Assembly: GCA_018266105.1 (NCBI GenBank)
Contig: JAFEBA010000110.1
Location: 1 to 64,000, forward strand
DNA: 64,000 nt
DNA from: a bacterium
GTDB taxonomy: Bacteria; Vulcanimicrobiota; Xenobia; Xenobiales; JADMJV01
Direction of reading: 5' to 3'
The notes under the pieces were generated by a model. That model saw only the letters and a list, made by a program, of their open reading frames with translations, was not told where the DNA came from and made no database searches. The translations under genes and the position numbers were made by a program. Positions 35,268-43,122 of the stretch are shown here, in pieces. How positions within the stretch are numbered: position 1 is the stretch's first letter; each line of letters begins with the position of its first letter.

Positions 35268-35665
35268 TCTACCTGGGCGAGCACGACCCCAAGTGGAGGG
35301 ACTCTCTGCGGCAGCGATTAGCGGCCTGGGAGTTGCGCTCTTTCGAGGATGCCCAGACGCTCTTTCATGCCCTTCAGGAAGGAGAGCCTCCCGGGCTGCT
35401 CCTGCTGGATCTCTTGCTGCCGGGAATGGACCCGTTTCTGATGGTCCGGCTGCTCAAATTCGACGCTCGCTTTGCCCAGATGCCGGTGCTTTGCCTTACA
35501 CCCTATCAAGAGCCAGGCCTGCCCGATCGGCTCCATCGGCTGGGTGCCCGCGGCTGGCTCGCTCCAGGTGACGACCCCGCCCTGTTTCTGGAGGCGGTGG
35601 GAGCCTTGCTGAGCCGATTCCTGGTGCCAACAGTAGGTGGATCCCATACGCTTTCAAGCTTTTGA
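35264..35665 (+). CDS. Atypical receiver-domain protein
   Basis: A 133-aa stand-alone receiver. LLLLDLLLPGM carries the phospho-acceptor-like Asp and the first acidic strand is YLGEHDP. The Lys that normally closes the active site appears to be replaced (WLAPGDD), so it may work without classical phosphorylation. It is coupled to pilM by an ATGA overlap, which suggests it binds or controls the pilus machine. Confidence 0.8.
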   Translation: MIYLGEHDPKWRDSLRQRLAAWELRSFEDAQTLFHALQEGEPPGLLLLDLLLPGMDPFLMVRLLKFDARFAQMPVLCLTPYQEPGLPDRLHRLGARGWLAPGDDPALFLEAVGALLSRFLVPTVGGSHTLSSF

Positions 35666-35704
35666 GCTTAAGCTGGCCAAAAGCCAAACATCAAGGAGAT
35701 GCCC

Positions 35705-36499
35705 GTGAAGAGAGCACTCGTCGTACTTACCTTATCGCTGCTGGGGCGGCAAGCTATGGCCCTGCCCGTGACCACGGAAATCACCAGGGCTCCGGCCATC
35801 CAACTGGTGGAACCGGAGATGGTGGAGCTTCCGGCCGCGCCCGAACCAGAGAACTTTGCCAGCCAACGTCTGATCAAGACCGTCAGAAGCCTGCAATTGG
35901 GACCCCAGTCCGGCATCGTCAAGGTGCTGGGCGACAAGAAAAAAGTTCTATGGACCCGAGGCTTTGACGATCAGAAAGTAGCCCGACTCAGCCCCGAGGA
36001 GCACCAGGCCATCTTCGTGGCTTTGCAAATCCCGCAGACTCAGATGGTCAGCCTGAGCCAGCAGTTGATGGCCGGCTATTCTCGCCTGCCCCACGCCCAA
36101 ACGGTGGCTCTACTGGGGGCGGTGGCTCTGGAACCGGCCCTGACCAGGGCCGATCGCCAGCAAATCGAGGATTGGCTAAATCAACTTCTGAAGCGAGAGA
36201 CCAAGGACATGGTCACCCGTCGCCAGGCACTGCTGGCGCTGGCCTTGCTGCCAGAAGTCGGTGAGACCACCGTTACCACCATGCTGCGCACCTATGAGAC
36301 CAGCCACAACCTCTGGGAAACCTTTCCAATCGGTCAGTTTGTGCAATACCATGCCGTCGACTTGCTGCAGCGGCCGGACGGAGAGCAAATCAAACAGCGC
36401 CTGAGTTCCGTGCCTTCCATCTACACTCCGGTGATGCTGGAGGAAATGGCCCGACAGGATCCTCCCCAGGCCACCTTGATTCTGGACGACCTCCACTAG
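35705..36499 (+). CDS. Secreted protein of unknown function
   Basis: A 264-aa protein. The ribosome-binding site AAGGAG (35693-35698) sits right before ATG 35699 but 6 bp before GTG 35705, which makes GTG the better start and gives a clean signal peptide MKRALVVLTLSLLGRQAMA. The mature part is mostly helical with a HEAT-like feel (ALLGAVALEPALTRADR, QALLALALLPEVG). It is the last gene of the pilus/signalling run. Confidence 0.7.
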   Translation: MKRALVVLTLSLLGRQAMALPVTTEITRAPAIQLVEPEMVELPAAPEPENFASQRLIKTVRSLQLGPQSGIVKVLGDKKKVLWTRGFDDQKVARLSPEEHQAIFVALQIPQTQMVSLSQQLMAGYSRLPHAQTVALLGAVALEPALTRADRQQIEDWLNQLLKRETKDMVTRRQALLALALLPEVGETTVTTMLRTYETSHNLWETFPIGQFVQYHAVDLLQRPDGEQIKQRLSSVPSIYTPVMLEEMARQDPPQATLILDDLH

Positions 36500-36522
36500 A
36501 AGCTGGAACAGCAGTACCCGGG

Positions 36523-36538
36523 TCCCGCCCCGGCGGGA
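36523..36538 (+). terminator. GC-rich hairpin after the pilus/signalling operon
   Basis: TCCCGCC (36523-36529) pairs with GGCGGGA (36532-36538). There is no T-run, so if it terminates transcription it does so weakly or with Rho. Confidence 0.4.
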
Positions 36539-36606
36539 GCTCCGAACCTGCCCGAGGTGGGCGGACACGGCTAAGCTCTCTTCAGCTTAACAGTCTGAGG
36601 AGAACC

Positions 36607-37665
36607 ATGAACAGCATCGAGATCCGCGTGCGCTATCCCTACAAGGGCGCACAGATGGTCATCTTTACCGAACTCAATTGGGAAGAGCCCCTCCACCCGG
36701 TAGAAGTCAATGAAGAGAAACACCTGACCCGCTTTGTGGTGGAAACCGAAAAAACGTTTCTTTACTACAAGCCTTGCCTTCTCATCGATGAGGAACGCCA
36801 CTTCTGCCGGGGCGCCAACTACCTGGCCATCATGCTTGCGGATGAATACGAGATTTTCCCACACTTTTTTGAAAAGAGCGTGGGCACCATCACCGACATC
36901 ATGACCTTCGGCGAGGGAGAGGGCGCGCGCTCGGCTCGGGTTTACCTGCCGCCCGGCTACGCCGAAAACTCCCTGCGACGTTATCCCGTCGTCTATATGC
37001 ACGATGGACACAATCTTTTCTTTCCGGAAGAAGCCTTCAGTGGTCAGACCTGGGAAGTCACCCGCACTCTCAGCCTGTTGGACAACATGAATCTGATCGA
37101 TCCGGTGATTGTGGTTGCCATCTATCCTAAAGACCGAATGTCCGAATACACCCATCCCGGTTACCAGGAATACGGCAAGTTCATCGTGGAGGTCATCAAG
37201 CCCCAGATCGATGAGCATTTCCGCACTCTCACAGAGCCCCGTTTTACGGCCGTGATGGGTTCCTCGCTGGGCGGGGTGGTCTCACTTTATATGGCCTGGG
37301 AATATCCCCAGATTTTCGGCAAAGCCGCCTGCCTTTCGTCCACCTTCACCTGGAAGGACGACCTGATGTCGCGGATCCGCGACGAAGACAAACGCGACCT
37401 CAAAATCTACATGGATAGCGGCTGGCCAGGCGACAACTTCGAGGTCAGCCGGGCCATGTTTGACCTGCTTCAGCGGCAAGGCTACGAGGTGAACCAGGAC
37501 GTGATGTATCTCGCTTTCCCAGAGGCGGAACACAGCGAGAACGACTGGGCCACCCGGATTCATATCCCCTTTCAGTTTCTCTTCGCACGCTACGCACAGA
37601 ACGACATTCAACGCCTGCGGGCCGGCAAGCAACCCGCCAAAAATCCCCAATCGGTATCAATCTAA
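36607..37665 (+). CDS. Alpha/beta-hydrolase esterase (esterase D/PF00756 type)
   Basis: A 352-aa protein. An N-terminal beta region (1-95, perhaps carbohydrate-binding-like) is followed by the hydrolase core: YPVVYMHDGHN, nucleophile S220 in MGSSLGGVV, Asp in IYMDSGWPGDN, and His in EAEHSENDW. No signal peptide. Members include siderophore and feruloyl esterases; the substrate is unknown. The start has TGAGGAGA 3 bp before ATG. Confidence 0.9.
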   Translation: MNSIEIRVRYPYKGAQMVIFTELNWEEPLHPVEVNEEKHLTRFVVETEKTFLYYKPCLLIDEERHFCRGANYLAIMLADEYEIFPHFFEKSVGTITDIMTFGEGEGARSARVYLPPGYAENSLRRYPVVYMHDGHNLFFPEEAFSGQTWEVTRTLSLLDNMNLIDPVIVVAIYPKDRMSEYTHPGYQEYGKFIVEVIKPQIDEHFRTLTEPRFTAVMGSSLGGVVSLYMAWEYPQIFGKAACLSSTFTWKDDLMSRIRDEDKRDLKIYMDSGWPGDNFEVSRAMFDLLQRQGYEVNQDVMYLAFPEAEHSENDWATRIHIPFQFLFARYAQNDIQRLRAGKQPAKNPQSVSI

Positions 37666-37675
37666 GGAGACCTCT

Positions 37676-38287
37676 ATGCGCAAGACAACCGTAATTCTCA
37701 TGGCATCCCTGGCCCTGCTGGGCGGGTGCTCGACTCCCGAGACCAACAGCTCGGCTGAACGCGCAACCACCACCGAAACCACGGAGCGAGCCGTGCCCAG
37801 TGTAACCCAGAACAAATCCACCGTGGTGTCGGTCGAAGCCAACGGAAATAAACGGACCGATGGTACCTACCAAAGCGCCCATAGCGATGAGAACGGGGCC
37901 AGAGCCTCCGTGCAGGTGCATTCGCAAAAGTCTGACGCCAGCGGGAGCACCAGTTCGCGGGATAAAGTCCTCAAGGTCTCTTCCGAAGGCGAGGATGCCA
38001 CCAGCCTGGGCTTTACTCAGGACGACAAGAATGTGGGCGTAACGGGTTCCAACGTAACTAAAGAATTCAACGTGGATGGCCAGGATGTGGCCGTCTCCGG
38101 AAGTGGCAACACCCTGACCTTCAAAGGCAAGACCCACGGCCTCTCCGTGACCGGCAATGACAACCACATCCAGGTCGAGAATGCCCAGATGCTGGACGTC
38201 AACGGCGAAAACAATCAGGTCATCTACACCGGCACCAAGCCCGAAATTACTCAGGCTGGGCAGGGCAATCAGGTCAATCCCCAGTAG
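37676..38287 (+). CDS. DUF3060 lipoprotein
   Basis: A 203-aa lipoprotein with lipobox LLGGC (Cys18). The mature start is Thr/Ser-rich and disordered. Residues 120-200 carry three repeat units (VSGSGNTLTFKG, VTGNDNHIQVEN, VNGENNQVIYTG) typical of DUF3060 beta repeats. Strong TAAGGAGA before ATG. It starts 10 bp after the esterase gene and is probably co-transcribed. Confidence 0.85.
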   Translation: MRKTTVILMASLALLGGCSTPETNSSAERATTTETTERAVPSVTQNKSTVVSVEANGNKRTDGTYQSAHSDENGARASVQVHSQKSDASGSTSSRDKVLKVSSEGEDATSLGFTQDDKNVGVTGSNVTKEFNVDGQDVAVSGSGNTLTFKGKTHGLSVTGNDNHIQVENAQMLDVNGENNQVIYTGTKPEITQAGQGNQVNPQ

Positions 38288-38289
38288 CC

Positions 38290-39117
38290 GTGAACCGCTT
38301 TGGGCAACTCCTCAAGGAGACCTATTCTGAGTGGTCTTCCAACAAGGCCCCACGCCTGGCGGCTGCGCTGTCCTATTACACGCTGTTTGCCATGGCTCCC
38401 CTGCTGGTGATTGTGGTTCAAATCGCGGCCATCATCTTGGGAGCTGGGCGGGCGGCCGGCCATCACCGGGCCCTCAGGGAGATTCTCATGCACCATCTGG
38501 GCGCACAACTCGGCCCGGCAGGGTCAGAGGCGGTCGGTCAACTGATCGACACCACCGTGGCCAGTCAGGGGCAGGGGCTTCTTCCGGCCGTGCTGGGCTG
38601 GGGCGTGCTCTTATTGGCCGCCATCGGCCTGTTCGGAGCCCTTAAAGACGCCCTTAACACCATCTGGGAATTACCCCCGCCGCCTCCCCGCAGTTGGTGG
38701 CACCTCATCCACGATCGAGCGGTTTCTTTTTGTATGATCGCGGGCCTGGCCGGCTTGCTGTTGCTGGCACTGGCCAGCAGTCTGGTGCTGGCGGCTCTCC
38801 CTCTGAATGGTCAGGCCTTGCAGATCCTGAACACCGGGGTGGCCTTCGCGCTGGCAACTTGCCTTTTCGCTTTCATCTTCAAATACTTACCCGACCTGCG
38901 CATCCGCTGGGCGGATGTTTGGGTGGGCGCGTTGTTGACCACCTTTTTGTCGGCCGCAGGCCAGCTCTTGCTGGGTGTGTATCTGAGTCATCTGGCCGCA
39001 ACATCCACTTTTGGCGCGGCGGGCTCGATGGTGGTGCTGCTGGTGTGGGTCTATTACCAGGCCCAGATTCTGCTTTTTGGAGCGGAATTTACGCGCATCT
39101 ACGCCAGCAGCTGTTGA
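38290..39117 (+). CDS. YihY/BrkB family membrane protein
   Basis: A 275-aa protein with about six membrane segments. RLAAALSYYTLFAMAPLLV, GALKDALNTIWE and the closing FGAAGSMVVLLVWVYYQAQI are family signatures. Its role is poorly known; it was once wrongly called RNase BN. The start is GTG 38290, 2 bp after the DUF3060 stop. Confidence 0.93.
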   Translation: MNRFGQLLKETYSEWSSNKAPRLAAALSYYTLFAMAPLLVIVVQIAAIILGAGRAAGHHRALREILMHHLGAQLGPAGSEAVGQLIDTTVASQGQGLLPAVLGWGVLLLAAIGLFGALKDALNTIWELPPPPPRSWWHLIHDRAVSFCMIAGLAGLLLLALASSLVLAALPLNGQALQILNTGVAFALATCLFAFIFKYLPDLRIRWADVWVGALLTTFLSAAGQLLLGVYLSHLAATSTFGAAGSMVVLLVWVYYQAQILLFGAEFTRIYASSC

Positions 39118-39156
39118 CATTCAGCGAGTTTTTGGCGTCATCGAGGCCTCAGGCTC

Positions 39157-40392
39157 CTAGAAGAAATTCGTCTTGAGAATGTTGTGAGTGCGCGTGTAGA
39201 CCATCTGGCGCTCGGCTTTGAGCTCCTCTGGCTTCTTGCAAATGCGCTTCTCTCTAAATTCCGCCAGGGCCCGCGCCATCAGCTTGGCCGAGGAAAACCG
39301 CTCGTTGCGATCGATGGCCGTGGCCCGGTCCAACAGGGGCTGCAGTTCGTCGTGGGAGGTGGCGTTATAGCTGCGGATGCGTTCCAAGCGGCGGGGAGTG
39401 CGAGGCGGTCGTTCGTCGGTTAAGAGTTCCCACATCAGCACACCCAGTGCGTAAAGGTCGGCTCGAGCATCGCTCTGCATTCCGCTTTGAGGATACTGCT
39501 CGGGAGCGGCGTAGCCGGGCGTACCCAGGCAGACCGTATCCTGGCAGCGCCCGAGCACCTCGGTCACCTCGTCTGCTTCTTGGAGGGGCATACAGTCCAG
39601 AGCCTGCTGATTCTGATTGGACAGCCGGCAGATACCGAAATCGATCAGCTTGATGGAGCCATCCGAGGCCAACATCAGATTACCCGGTTTCAGATCGCGA
39701 AAAATAATGGGGTTGGGGCGCTGAGCGTGCAGGTAGGCCAGGGCCTCGCAGATGTGTTCGGCCAGGCCCACCACAAAATCTTGCAAAAACGCCCCCCGAT
39801 TGGCGTTGAGCACCTGGCGCAAGGTGTAACCAGGCACATATTCCATGACCAGGAAGAGGGAATTGCCCTGAGTAAAAAAGTCCCGCCGGGCGACGATTCC
39901 GGGATGACTGAGCCAGGACAGAACCTTCTGCTCCTGATCGAAGAATTTGCTCAATTCGTCCAGCGAATGCTTGGACTCCAAAGTCAATTCGGTTTCCTTA
40001 ATTGCCCAAAACCGGTCCAAACTCGTGACGTCCACGGCTTTGAAGACGGTCCCGAAAGCCCCGCGTCCAAGTTCCTTGAGCAGTGCGTAACGGCCCACCT
40101 CGCGGATGACGCGATGATCCTCAAGATTGATCGGCGGTCGCCTGGCAGGCGCTGCCGGCCGGGTCGGGGCGACAGGGCTGGGAGCAGGCGGCCGACGATA
40201 ACGATGACCCAGCCAGAAGCAGAGCTGGAAAAAAGCCAGCGCCACCAAGGGCACGGTAAAGATCGTGGACCAGGCCAGCACCGAGTCCATGGTCGTCTGC
40301 CAGGAACCGCTGGCATAGTAGACACCAACCGTGCAGATCACGGTCAGAAGTCCCAAATTCAGCCACATCCATTGGCCGCGCATGGCGCCCAT
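39157..40392 (-). CDS. Membrane-anchored Ser/Thr protein kinase
   Basis: A 411-aa protein. Two N-terminal membrane helices (about 11-28 and 40-62), a Pro/Ala linker (67-88), then the kinase: GRGAFGTV (109-116), K132, catalytic loop FRDLKPGN (231-238) in which Phe replaces the usual His, DFG (251-253) and AAPEQ. Asp and Lys are retained, so catalysis is plausible. It is divergent from the FHA-GGDEF-PilZ gene (47-bp spacer), and FHA domains bind phosphothreonine, so the pair may form a signalling unit (inference). Confidence 0.93.
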   Translation of the reverse strand: MGAMRGQWMWLNLGLLTVICTVGVYYASGSWQTTMDSVLAWSTIFTVPLVALAFFQLCFWLGHRYRRPPAPSPVAPTRPAAPARRPPINLEDHRVIREVGRYALLKELGRGAFGTVFKAVDVTSLDRFWAIKETELTLESKHSLDELSKFFDQEQKVLSWLSHPGIVARRDFFTQGNSLFLVMEYVPGYTLRQVLNANRGAFLQDFVVGLAEHICEALAYLHAQRPNPIIFRDLKPGNLMLASDGSIKLIDFGICRLSNQNQQALDCMPLQEADEVTEVLGRCQDTVCLGTPGYAAPEQYPQSGMQSDARADLYALGVLMWELLTDERPPRTPRRLERIRSYNATSHDELQPLLDRATAIDRNERFSSAKLMARALAEFREKRICKKPEELKAERQMVYTRTHNILKTNFF

Positions 40393-40439
40393 TTCGCCGC
40401 CGAGGAGAATGATCCCGCGCCCACGAATTGCCTGAGCTC

Positions 40440-41978
40440 ATGGCGAAGGAACGGGAAGTTCCGGGAGAGGGCACGCTGGTTCTGGGCAATTCTGGCCAGG
40501 CGGGCGGCGGAGAATTCCCGGTATTGCGCTTTACCACCGGTTCTCAGGCGGGCAAGACGGTGCGTTTGGAAAACGGCACCCTGACCCTGGGCCGGGGGAG
40601 TGAAAACGATCTGGTGGTGGACGATCGGGGCGTCAGTCGCCTGCACCTGAAGCTCATCGTGCAGGGCAGCCGGGTTCACCTCTACGACCAGAACTCGACC
40701 AATGGCACTCAGGTGGGCGCCAGGCGCGTGGACCAGGCGCTGCTGGAAGATGGAGATCTCATCCTGGTCGGCACCAATGTCAAGATGCGCTTCCTGTTGC
40801 TGGCCCCCGAAGAACGCGAGAACGAGCAAAAGCTTTATGAAGGGGCCCATCTGGACTCCCTCACCAACGTGGCCAACCGGCGAAGCTGGACGCAACAGGC
40901 TGAAAAGGCGCTGGCACAGGCAGCCCAGCGCCAGCGAGCTCTCAGCCTGGCGATTTGCGACCTGGACCACTTCAAGCAAATCAATGATAACCACGGTCAT
41001 GCAGCGGGCGACGCAGTACTGGTAGAGTTCTGCCGGCGCACTCGAGGACTGGGCAAGGACGTGCTGGTGGGCAGATTAGGGGGCGAGGAATTTGCCATCC
41101 TGCTGCCGGGATTTGAAGCCGAGCGGGCCCTGACCAGAATGCAGCGCTTGCGGGCCGAGGTGGAGTCTCCTCATTTTATAGTGGACAACGAAAAATCGCT
41201 GGCGATTACGGTCAGCATCGGTCTGGTGACCGCTCCCAATGCGGCCGGGGCCCGCCTCGACGAACTGATCAAGCGCGCTGACACAGCCCTCTACGCCGCC
41301 AAACAGGCCGGCCGCAATCGAGTCCAATGTGCCGCTCCGGAAAACCGGAACGTGCCCGAGGAGGAGACCACTCCCTTAAAGCTACGGCAGAAACGGCGCA
41401 ATACCCGCACGCCTTGCGAAGGCGACATCTACCTGTGCTGGCAAGGCAAAGACCTGGTGGCCGAGATCTGCGACATCGGCATTGGCGGCCTGAGCGTGAA
41501 ACTCAACCCCGTGCTGGAGCCCGGGGAAGTGGTCCAGGTGCGCTCACCCTTCCACCAACTTTCGGTGGTGAGGGCCTCAGTCAAATGGGTGCACCAGGAC
41601 CGCATGGGTCTGAATTTCCTGGATTCTCCACAAGAACTGCGCAATTCGTGGGTCAACGCGGTGCTCAAAGAACTGGGCCTGAACGCTCAAACGGTGAGAG
41701 AACGACGCCAGCATTCTCGCCTGCCGGTGAAGCTTCCCATGACCTTGCAGGCGCCCGTAGGAACCTACTCGGCTACGGTTGTCAACCTGGGCCTGGGTGG
41801 AGTCTGCGCTCGCTCTGACCTGGCACCGCCGCTCGGATTGACCGGGACTCTCCAATTGGGCGAGCTGAAAGTCCACGCCAAGGTGGTCTGGGTGAAGGCA
41901 CCCCACTATGGCCTGAAATTCGCGCCTCTCGGCAAATCCCAGGCTCGCTACATTCAAAAAATCGTGGACGATCTTTAA
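40440..41978 (+). CDS. FHA-GGDEF-PilZ-PilZ protein (diguanylate cyclase)
   Basis: A 512-aa protein. FHA at about 30-110 with GRGSEND, SRLHLKL and NSTNGT; GGDEF at about 135-310 with an intact active motif GGEEF (214-218); two PilZ domains at about 345-425 and 435-510, each with an RxxxR arm (RRNTR, RRQHSR) but with Gly in place of the usual Ser in DxSxxG/NxSxxG. The GGDEF inhibitory-site Arg looks absent (LGKD). It could make c-di-GMP under phosphothreonine control and sense it through PilZ. The start is ATG 40440; a TTG at 40428 is possible. Confidence 0.9.
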   Translation: MAKEREVPGEGTLVLGNSGQAGGGEFPVLRFTTGSQAGKTVRLENGTLTLGRGSENDLVVDDRGVSRLHLKLIVQGSRVHLYDQNSTNGTQVGARRVDQALLEDGDLILVGTNVKMRFLLLAPEERENEQKLYEGAHLDSLTNVANRRSWTQQAEKALAQAAQRQRALSLAICDLDHFKQINDNHGHAAGDAVLVEFCRRTRGLGKDVLVGRLGGEEFAILLPGFEAERALTRMQRLRAEVESPHFIVDNEKSLAITVSIGLVTAPNAAGARLDELIKRADTALYAAKQAGRNRVQCAAPENRNVPEEETTPLKLRQKRRNTRTPCEGDIYLCWQGKDLVAEICDIGIGGLSVKLNPVLEPGEVVQVRSPFHQLSVVRASVKWVHQDRMGLNFLDSPQELRNSWVNAVLKELGLNAQTVRERRQHSRLPVKLPMTLQAPVGTYSATVVNLGLGGVCARSDLAPPLGLTGTLQLGELKVHAKVVWVKAPHYGLKFAPLGKSQARYIQKIVDDL

Positions 41979-42035
41979 GCATTCTTTACAATCTCTTTAG
42001 AGAGCCGGCATTTCTCTAAACAGTCCTGCGCTCTA

Positions 42036-42063
42036 ATGGATTTATGAACTCAACTTTATCCAT
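42036..42063. repeat. Inverted repeat in the spacer before the polyproline protein gene
   Basis: ATGGAT (42036-42041) and ATCCAT (42058-42063) flank an AT-rich 16-bp stretch in an otherwise GC-rich genome. It may be an operator or part of a promoter for the small gene at 42165. Confidence 0.3.
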
Positions 42064-42164
42064 AATTTAGGTCCGGATCAGACTGCGCAACAGAACCCCA
42101 ATGAAAGCAGCCTACTCTGGGAGTGAGCATTCGAGCTCGCACCACACCCCAGGAGGACACAATC

Positions 42165-42392
42165 ATGGCGTTCGGTATCAGTGGATTCGGCAACAACTCT
42201 TACAACCAGGGAATACAAGGCTTGCAGCCACCGCCCCCGCCTCCACCGCCCCAGCAGTCCTATGCCGACACCGGCCTGGATTGCACCAGTTTTAGCGGCG
42301 ACGCTCTGGGCTCGCTGAACGGCGACAACCTCAACGGTCAGATGCAGGCAATTCTTCAGAACCTGATGCAAGGCGGTAGTAGCGCCTTTTAA
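42165..42392 (+). CDS. Small Gly/Asn-rich protein with a polyproline run
   Basis: A 75-aa protein. MAFGISGFGNNSYNQG leads to eight consecutive prolines, then a polar tail ending QNLMQGGSSAF. CAGGAGGACACAATC gives an excellent ribosome-binding site for ATG 42165, which supports translation and rejects the longer upstream starts. It is not recognised. Eight prolines would stall ribosomes without EF-P. No signal peptide. It precedes a two-component pair by 52 bp. Confidence 0.65.
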   Translation: MAFGISGFGNNSYNQGIQGLQPPPPPPPPQQSYADTGLDCTSFSGDALGSLNGDNLNGQMQAILQNLMQGGSSAF

Positions 42393-42444
42393 CCCACAAT
42401 GAGAGAGAGGCAAGCGGCGACCGGGGGGCGCCGCCAGAACAGGA

Positions 42445-43122
42445 ATGGAATCAAAACCCCGGATTCTCGTCGTTGATGATGAAGAGTCGATCGTCGACTC
42501 GATCAGTTTCGCCTTAGAACGCGAAGGTTACGAAGTTCAATGCGCCGGAAGCGCGGCCGAAGCTTTGAAAGCTCTGGACGGCGCGCTGCCCGACCTGGTC
42601 CTGCTAGACGTGATGTTGCCAGACCGCTCCGGTCTCGACCTGTGCACCTTCATTCGCTTCCTGGGAGAGGCGCCGATTCTCATGCTCAGTGCCCGCGACA
42701 GCCTGGAGGACAAGGTTCAGGGCCTGGAGGCCGGCGCCGACGACTATCTGGTCAAGCCATTCAAATTCAAAGAGCTGCTGGCGCGCGTTCGGGCCTTGAT
42801 GCGCCGCTGGAGAAAATGCGAAGAGGCCAACACACTCCAGTTGGGCGACCTGAAGCTGGAACCCGCCCGTCGAACCATCTTTCAATCCGGCGAAGCTCTG
42901 GACCTGACCCTGAGAGAGTTCGAACTCTTAGAATACTTCATGCGCCGACCCCGCCGCGTTGTCACCCGTGACGAGTTACTGAATCGGGTCTGGCATCTGC
43001 CCACGCCAGCCGAGACCAATGTGCTGGAGGTGCATATCAGCTCACTCCGGCAGAAGCTCAGAGACCCCGAAAAGAAACTCATTCGCACGATTCGAGGCGT
43101 AGGTTACACTCTCGGTGGCTAG
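42445..43122 (+). CDS. OmpR/PhoB-type response regulator
   Basis: A 225-aa regulator with a receiver (1-118, D55 in LVLLDVMLPD, KPF Lys near 103) and a winged-helix DNA-binding domain (about 128-222, LREFELLEYFMRRPRRVVTRDEL, IRGVGYTL). Its cognate kinase follows with an 8-bp overlap. It probably activates its own or envelope genes; no binding repeat is obvious upstream. Confidence 0.95.
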   Translation: MESKPRILVVDDEESIVDSISFALEREGYEVQCAGSAAEALKALDGALPDLVLLDVMLPDRSGLDLCTFIRFLGEAPILMLSARDSLEDKVQGLEAGADDYLVKPFKFKELLARVRALMRRWRKCEEANTLQLGDLKLEPARRTIFQSGEALDLTLREFELLEYFMRRPRRVVTRDELLNRVWHLPTPAETNVLEVHISSLRQKLRDPEKKLIRTIRGVGYTLGG

